Source: DASWFI01 sp036394315 (GTDB lineage Bacteria; Patescibacteriota; Doudnabacteria; UBA920; O2-02-FULL-48-8). From it: a stretch of 8,530 bases of DNA. The stretch covers positions 1-8,530 of the forward strand of contig DASWFI010000090.1 in NCBI GenBank assembly GCA_036394315.1. The letters are read 5' to 3'. Below are positions 4,977 through 8,530 of this stretch, in pieces; the stretch's first letter is position 1, and the number at the start of each line of letters is the position of its first letter. The notes below the pieces were generated by a model, which was given only the letters and a program-made list of their open reading frames with translations, was not told the DNA's origin and ran no database searches. The position numbers were made by a program, and so were the translations under genes.

Positions 4977-6734
4977 ATGCGTTTGCTTTGGAACTATCTT
5001 AAAAATTATCGTAGAATTTTAGCTGGCACCCTGGTTTTGGCGACTATCAACCAGGTGTTTTCGCTTTTGGATCCGCAGATTTTCAGGATTATCGTGGATA
5101 AATATGTAAATCGGATCGCCACGCTTTCTTCTCATGATTTTTTGCAGGGAATCACTTTGTTGCTGCTAGGCTCCGTCGGTGTAGCATTCGTTTCCCGTGT
5201 CGCGAAAAACTTCCAGGATTATTATTTGAATGTGATCGTCCAAAAAGTGGGGACTAGCATGTATTCCCATTCCGTCGAGCATTCTTTTTCGCTGCCATAC
5301 GCGGTGTTTGAAGATCAGCGAAGTGGCGAATTTTTGCAAAAACTGCAGAAAGCCAGAACCGATGCGCAATTGTTCATACAAAGCTCTGTAGATATTTTAT
5401 TTTCCGCTTTAATCGGGATTATATTTGTAATTGGCTATGCTTTTTTTGTTCATTGGCTAATAGGATTGATTTATTTTGCTATTATCCCGATTTTAGGATT
5501 TACTACTTACATCATCAGTAAGACTATAAAAGACGCTCAACAAAGAATTATAAAAGAAACAGCAGCGCTGGCTGGCTCGACTACTGAGACCATTCGCAAT
5601 GTGGAATTGGTAAAAAGTTTGGGATTGGAAAACCAGGAAATCAAAAGACTGAATGACACCAACAGCAAAATTTTGGAATTGGAATTGGAAAAAATAAAGA
5701 TTATCCGTAAGTTCAGTTTTATCCAGGGCACTATGATCAATGCTTTGCGTTCGGGATTGCAACTGGTCATGCTGTGGTTGGTGTTTACCCATAGCATTAC
5801 ATTTGGAGAATTTTTCAGTTTATTATTTTATTCCTTCTTTTTATTCAATCCATTAGGTCAATTTGGAAATGTAGCCCAGCAGTATCAGGAAGCGCGCGCC
5901 AGCCTGGATCGATTGGATGAGATTCTTAAGATTAAACCCGAAGAAAAGCCAGAGCACCCGAAAGATATTGGCCGCATCAATTCCATCGCCTTCAAAGAAG
6001 TGGAGTTCAAATACGAATCCAGCCAAAAACCAGCCGTGGAAGATATAAATGTCGAGGTCAAAGCTGGGGAGACAATTGCGTTTGTGGGGCCATCAGGCGC
6101 TGGCAAAACGACTTTGGTGAAATTACTGGTAGGGCTTTATAAACCTACCAGGGGCCAGGTTTTGTTTAACAATACTGATTTGCGCGAGTTGGATTTGGAA
6201 AAAATCAGAAACAAAATGGGGTTGGTAGCACAAGATACGCAGCTATTCGCCGGCACCATCCGGGAAAATTTGTTGTTTGCTTCTCCCTACGCCACGGATT
6301 CTGAAATGCTTGCTGCCCTCAAAGCCTCAGCGGCCATGAGTTTGGTAGAGCGAGGGGATGCGGGTTTGGATTCCCGGATCGGCGAGGGCGGACTTAAAAT
6401 TTCGGGCGGTGAAAAACAGCGCTTGGCTATAGCAAGAGCTTTATTGCGTAAGCCGGAGCTGATAATTTTTGACGAAGCGACTTCAAGTTTGGATTCGATC
6501 ACGGAAGAGTCGATTACGTCTACTATCAAGGATATAGAAAAAAATTATCCGGATCTGATCACGGTCATGATTGCTCATAGGCTTTCTACGATATCTCACG
6601 CAACCAGGATTTATGTTTTGGAAAAAGGAAAAGTAGTGGAAGTGGGGAATCATGATGAGCTTCTGCGCAAGCAAGGACTCTACGCCGCCCTCTGGCGGCA
6701 GCAGATAGCAAGTAAGGAAACAGTTAGAGCATAA
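4977..6734 (+). CDS. ABC exporter, fused membrane and ATPase domains (MsbA/multidrug type)
   Basis: A 585-residue half-transporter, the usual length for this type IV ABC exporter family, which works as a homodimer or with a partner to pump lipids, drugs or peptides out across the inner membrane. Residues 1-310 form the membrane domain with about six hydrophobic segments (near 13-31, 57-75, 137-156, 158-180, 245-270, 272-292). The ATPase domain has Walker A GPSGAGKTT (371-379, K377), Q-loop Q419, signature ISGGEKQR (475-482), Walker B LIIFDE (495-500, catalytic E500), D-loop SSLDS and H-loop H534, so it should hydrolyse ATP. There is no peptidase domain and no adjacent partner gene, so homodimer is the simplest reading. 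The substrate cannot be told from sequence. It has its own promoter abutting the Ku remnant and ends in an intrinsic terminator, so it is monocistronic. Confidence 0.95.
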   Translation: MRLLWNYLKNYRRILAGTLVLATINQVFSLLDPQIFRIIVDKYVNRIATLSSHDFLQGITLLLLGSVGVAFVSRVAKNFQDYYLNVIVQKVGTSMYSHSVEHSFSLPYAVFEDQRSGEFLQKLQKARTDAQLFIQSSVDILFSALIGIIFVIGYAFFVHWLIGLIYFAIIPILGFTTYIISKTIKDAQQRIIKETAALAGSTTETIRNVELVKSLGLENQEIKRLNDTNSKILELELEKIKIIRKFSFIQGTMINALRSGLQLVMLWLVFTHSITFGEFFSLLFYSFFLFNPLGQFGNVAQQYQEARASLDRLDEILKIKPEEKPEHPKDIGRINSIAFKEVEFKYESSQKPAVEDINVEVKAGETIAFVGPSGAGKTTLVKLLVGLYKPTRGQVLFNNTDLRELDLEKIRNKMGLVAQDTQLFAGTIRENLLFASPYATDSEMLAALKASAAMSLVERGDAGLDSRIGEGGLKISGGEKQRLAIARALLRKPELIIFDEATSSLDSITEESITSTIKDIEKNYPDLITVMIAHRLSTISHATRIYVLEKGKVVEVGNHDELLRKQGLYAALWRQQIASKETVRA

Positions 6735-6740
6735 ATTTTA

Positions 6741-6764
6741 AAAGCAGGCGAAAGCCTGTTTTTT
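6741..6764 (+). terminator. Intrinsic terminator of the ABC exporter
   Basis: CAGGC (6745-6749) and GCCTG (6754-6758) close a GAAA tetraloop, flanked by AAAA upstream and TTTTTT downstream. It lies 10 bases after the stop codon; a textbook terminator. Confidence 0.9.
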
Positions 6765-6796
6765 GTTTTGCTACCTTTTTGGCAGTAAAAAGGGCG
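6761..6796. repeat. Intergenic repeat, copy B
   Basis: This is the counterpart of copy A at 4528-4575. TGCTA (6769-6773) can pair with TGGCA (6780-6784), where a T-G wobble replaces the C-G pair of copy A. Alternatively CCTTTTT (6774-6780) pairs with AAAAAGG (6787-6793). The two stems exclude each other. It overlaps the U-tract of the ABC terminator. AAAACTGCGA recurs further on at 6822-6831. Confidence 0.55.
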
Positions 6797-6825
6797 AAAT
6801 CTTAAAAACGATCTCACTCACAAAA

Positions 6826-6861
6826 CTGCGACCTACGAAAATTTACCAGAATTTATCGCAG
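6826..6861. repeat. Nested inverted repeat in the ABC-small gene gap
   Basis: CTGCGA (6826-6831) pairs with TCGCAG (6856-6861), and inside it AAATT (6839-6843) with AATTT (6850-6854), giving a two-stage hairpin with an internal loop. The 8-mer TGCGACCT occurs at 6827-6834 and again at 6876-6883. No promoter was found that would make this a defined RNA gene. The stretch 6797-6900 otherwise shows nothing recognisable. Confidence 0.4.
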
Positions 6862-6870
6862 CTCGAGCTA

Positions 6871-6887
6871 AAACTTGCGACCTCGCA
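6871..6887 (-). terminator. Weak possible terminator of the small membrane protein gene
   Basis: TGCGA and TCGCA (6876-6880, 6883-6887) flank two bases, leaving an effective 4-bp stem. On the minus strand AGTTTT follows. It lies 13 bases past the TAG at 6901-6903. The stem is short and the T-run poor, so the call is tentative. Confidence 0.3.
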
Positions 6888-6900
6888 TGAAAGGACAAAT

Positions 6901-7116
6901 CTAATCGGTTTCTTCATGCTCGAAAATAATATTGTTTAGGCAAAAAGAAAAGCGGTCGGACACGCAGTTAGAGGTCGTGACAATAACGAACACTGGCAGG
7001 TCGTTTAACAAGGGTAGTGTTTCATGGACGGGCGGTGCTTCAGGGCTTTTTTTGTGCTTCAGGAACAGCCCAAGCATCGACACCACAACGCCGGCAAGAA
7101 AAGGGATCTTGCGCAT
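6901..7116 (-). CDS. Small predicted membrane or exported protein, unknown
   Basis: A 71-residue protein I do not recognise. After the start MRKIP, residues about 5-19 (PFLAGVVVSMLGLFL) form one hydrophobic segment, followed by KHKK and a Pro-rich stretch (SPEAPPVHETLP). The distal part has a second, weaker hydrophobic stretch (DLPVFVIVTTS, about 39-49), two cysteines and an acidic end (EHEETD). It may be a single-pass anchored or secreted peptide. It is likely real because GGAGG lies 7 bases before the ATG, and an extended -10 (TGT then TATACT) lies upstream, just past the recombinase stop codon. It runs in the same direction as the recombinase but probably has its own promoter. Its codon pattern alone does not prove coding. 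Confidence 0.6.
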   Translation of the reverse strand: MRKIPFLAGVVVSMLGLFLKHKKSPEAPPVHETLPLLNDLPVFVIVTTSNCVSDRFSFCLNNIIFEHEETD

Positions 7117-7149
7117 TTTTTTGCCTCCGTGGGGTTGGGAACCTTGCGC

Positions 7150-7172
7150 TGTTATACAACCCTAGTATAACA
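7150..7172. promoter_or_regulatory. Inverted repeat overlapping the small gene's promoter
   Basis: TGTTATAC (7150-7157) and GTATAACA (7165-7172) are perfect 8-base arms around a 7-base spacer. The right arm contains, on the minus strand, an extended -10 (TG-T-TATACT, 7172-7164) suited to drive the gene at 7116-6901; no convincing -35 was found. The symmetry could be an operator. Two arms with a 6-8 bp spacer also match the general form of a tyrosine recombinase core site, and it sits next to a recombinase gene. Confidence 0.5.
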
Positions 7173-8129
7173 TTACTTGCCACGGCGGTGGAAATTTTCG
7201 TAAACGTCGCGAAGGCGCTTGTTGGTTAGATGAGTATATATTTGCGTTGTAGAGATGGACGCATGTCCCAGTAATTCCTGTACCGAGCGGATATCTGCCC
7301 CATTGGTGAGCAGATCTGTGGCGAAGCTGTGCCGCAACGTATGTGGCGTTATCCTTTTCATGATGCCGGCCAGCTTAGCGTATTTTTTGATAATCCGCTG
7401 CATAGTGCGCGCCGTAAGCCCCGATATTTTTTCCGACATGGATTCCATTTGTTTTTCCACGGATTCTTTCGCATCGTGGCGGATAAACAGCGCTTTGGAA
7501 TTATCGCGGCGTTCTTTCAGATAAAGATTCAGTGATTCGAGAGCACCGTGGGAGATAAATACCAGCCGCATCTTATCGCCTTTGCCGCGCACGGCAAACT
7601 CGCCGCGTTTGAGATTCAAATTGTCTTTTTTGAGGCTTATCAGTTCCGATATCCGAAGGCCGGTGGAAAAAAGCATTTCCAGTATTGCACGATCGCGAAG
7701 TCGCGTGAGTTTATCTTTTTCTTCGTCAGTGGCTTTGATCAGCCGCTCGACATCTGTGATATCCAGAAATTCGACGGTGCGCGCTGGTGTTTTCGGCAGT
7801 TCGATTTTTTCCGCAGCCAGGGATTTCACATCTCGCTTGGCCAAATATTTGAGAAACGAACGCAAAGCGATGAGGTGATAGTTCTGCGTGATAATTTTCA
7901 AATTTTTATCATTGGTAGACATGCGATTGAGAAACAGTCGGAACGAGCGCACCAGTTCCAAATCTATGTCTTCAGGATTAGTCACGCTTTGCTTGGCGCA
8001 AAAATCCACGAAGCGTTTAAGATAATGGTCGTAATTGCGCAAAGTCAGCCTGGAGCGATTTCGTTCGATTTCCAGGTATTCCAGAAATTGCTGATAGTAT
8101 CTTTGGAGTTTTGTTTTAGTTTCTGGCAT
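7173..8129 (-). CDS. Tyrosine recombinase of the XerC/XerD type
   Basis: A 318-residue site-specific recombinase, slightly longer than typical Xer proteins (about 300). Xer enzymes resolve chromosome dimers at dif sites by strand exchange through a covalent 3'-phosphotyrosine. An N-terminal SAM-like core-binding domain spans about 5-100 (FLEYLEIERNRSRLTLRNY). The catalytic domain has R159 (TGLRISEL), K183 (RGKGDKMR), H263 and R266 (TPHTLRHSFATDLL), H289 (LLGHASISTTQIY) and nucleophile Y298, so it looks active. I start it at ATG 8129, where similarity begins; the frame extends to 8237 but that would start inside a terminator and upstream of the promoter. A weak GGTGG lies before the start. Whether it is the chromosomal Xer or an integrase-like relative cannot be decided here; the compact size favours Xer. 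Confidence 0.92.
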   Translation of the reverse strand: MPETKTKLQRYYQQFLEYLEIERNRSRLTLRNYDHYLKRFVDFCAKQSVTNPEDIDLELVRSFRLFLNRMSTNDKNLKIITQNYHLIALRSFLKYLAKRDVKSLAAEKIELPKTPARTVEFLDITDVERLIKATDEEKDKLTRLRDRAILEMLFSTGLRISELISLKKDNLNLKRGEFAVRGKGDKMRLVFISHGALESLNLYLKERRDNSKALFIRHDAKESVEKQMESMSEKISGLTARTMQRIIKKYAKLAGIMKRITPHTLRHSFATDLLTNGADIRSVQELLGHASISTTQIYTHLTNKRLRDVYENFHRRGK

Positions 8130-8169
8130 ATTTTTTTCCACCCTGGACTGGTGGATGGGAATTACTCTT

Positions 8170-8198
8170 ATTATAACACTCTTCGTACAACATGCGAA
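8170..8198 (-). promoter_or_regulatory. Promoter of the tyrosine recombinase gene
   Basis: On the minus strand a consensus -10 TATAAT (8175-8170) carries the extended TGT motif. A -35-like TTCGCA (8198-8193, 4 of 6 matches) lies 17 bases upstream. Transcription should begin near 8163, leaving a leader of about 34 bases. AAGAGT occurs twice around the -10, 14 bases apart, possibly a regulator site. Confidence 0.7.
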
Positions 8199-8225
8199 AC
8201 TCGATATTGGACGACTAGAGCATAC

Positions 8226-8258
8226 AAATAAAAACACCGATGTTTTGAAGCATCGGTG
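8226..8258 (-). terminator. Intrinsic terminator upstream of the recombinase
   Basis: On the minus strand CACCGATG (8258-8251) and CATCGGTG (8242-8235) form an 8-bp stem with loop CTTCAAAA, followed by TTTTTATTT. It separates the recombinase promoter from a transcription unit lying to the right on the same strand, which is evidence that something is transcribed from the 8260-8530 region. Confidence 0.88.
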
Positions 8259-8281
8259 GATACGATTCCAAAGAGAAGGTG

Positions 8282-8395
8282 TTATTTGAGCCTCTTAAGA
8301 ACTTTGTGCAGGTGTTCCTGTTTTGTCTCGAGTTCGTGGAGGCAGCGCGCGTGTCCGCGATGTATCCCATCTTTTACATAAGATATTGGCCGCAT
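8282..8395 (-). CDS. Possible small basic protein, unknown
   Basis: A 37-codon ORF from ATG 8395 to TAA 8284-8282, with a helical, basic, His/Lys-rich end (HELETKQEHLHKVLKRLK). The frame stays open upstream of the ATG for about 22 codons to a TAA near 8462, so part of the upstream frame may also code. No Shine-Dalgarno sequence precedes the ATG. The support is that it ends shortly before a strong terminator on the same strand. It could instead be non-coding leader or the tail of a broken gene. Confidence 0.35.
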   Translation of the reverse strand: MRPISYVKDGIHRGHARCLHELETKQEHLHKVLKRLK

Positions 8396-8412
8396 TAGAT
8401 AATTAGAAACTG

Positions 8413-8530
8413 TTATTGAAGCTGGTAAGTTAATTCTTTCCGCCGCGCAGTCATTTTAAGCTTCTGTTGGAGTTGTTCAATCCGGTGTTTGAGTTGTTTC
8501 GGATTAAGAGTAACATATTTTAATTTGAGC
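8413..8530 (-). CDS. C-terminal end of a small basic, coiled-coil-like protein (cut by window edge)
   Basis: The last 38 codons of a minus-strand frame that enters from beyond the window. It has a Lys/Gln/Arg-rich amphipathic helix with leucines at heptad-like spacing (LKHRIEQLQQKLKMTARR) and ends at TAA 8415-8413. The stop lies 17 bases before the ATG of the next small ORF, suggesting one transcription unit ended by the terminator at 8226-8258. No family is recognised, and the N-terminus is not visible, so even the coding status is uncertain. Confidence 0.4.
   Translation of the reverse strand, partial: LKLKYVTLNPKQLKHRIEQLQQKLKMTARRKELTYQLQ

Noticed and set aside
7548..8231. Long plus-strand frame of 227 codons
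   Set aside because: It is antisense to the recombinase, whose motifs are complete; the Phe/Gln-rich product has no recognisable features.
8130..8237. N-terminal extension of the recombinase starting at 8237
   Set aside because: It starts with GTG inside the intrinsic terminator, lies upstream of the TATAAT promoter, and has no similarity to recombinases.
1..8530. CRISPR array, rRNA, tRNA or transposase
   Set aside because: No regularly spaced repeats, no cloverleaf, no rRNA-like stretch and no DDE-type transposase was seen on either strand.

Overview
The window reads as chromosomal DNA of a bacterium with short intergenic gaps and mostly moderate G+C. It uses the standard code, with TGA acting as a stop. 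Several features would fit an uncultivated lineage such as the candidate phyla radiation: a membrane-anchored protein with a Pro/Thr-rich stalk, two apparently leaderless genes and many small unknown proteins. That placement is a guess, because no rRNA or ribosomal protein gene is present.

Layout from left to right. A secreted, membrane-anchored two-domain protein (44-1081, +) converges on a minus-strand non-homologous end-joining (NHEJ) operon across a gap filled with inverted repeats. The operon is transcribed from about 3642 down to 1198. It encodes the three activities of LigD as separate genes in the order 3'-phosphoesterase, ATP-dependent DNA ligase, primase-polymerase, each joined to the next by a 4-base ATGA overlap. 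The phosphoesterase and polymerase genes are intact with all expected catalytic residues. The ligase carries three frame breaks, two of them in A-tracts. A G+C-rich cassette of two unknown genes (3736-4467, +), with its own promoter and a strong terminator, separates this operon from a remnant of the Ku gene (4626-4946, -). The remnant keeps only the C-terminal part of Ku. Its broken end lies in the promoter of the next gene, an intact homodimeric-type ABC exporter (4977-6734, +). The NHEJ system therefore looks partly dismantled: end recognition (Ku) and sealing (ligase) are damaged, while the end-processing enzymes survive. Assembly or base-calling error is the main alternative for the ligase.

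The right part holds a short region with hairpins, a small predicted membrane protein (6901-7116, -), an intact XerC/XerD-type tyrosine recombinase (7173-8129, -) with a good promoter, and upstream of it a terminator that closes a separate minus-strand unit containing two tiny basic ORFs, one cut by the window edge.

Three points of genome organisation stand out. Two promoters, for the NHEJ operon and the ABC exporter, place the -10 hexamer exactly 6 bases before the start codon, which predicts leaderless mRNAs. The gene ends at about 1090, 4540 and 6774 carry similar C/T-then-A/G hairpins, and two of these belong to a shared repeat. An 8-bp inverted repeat with a 7-bp spacer lies just past the recombinase gene.
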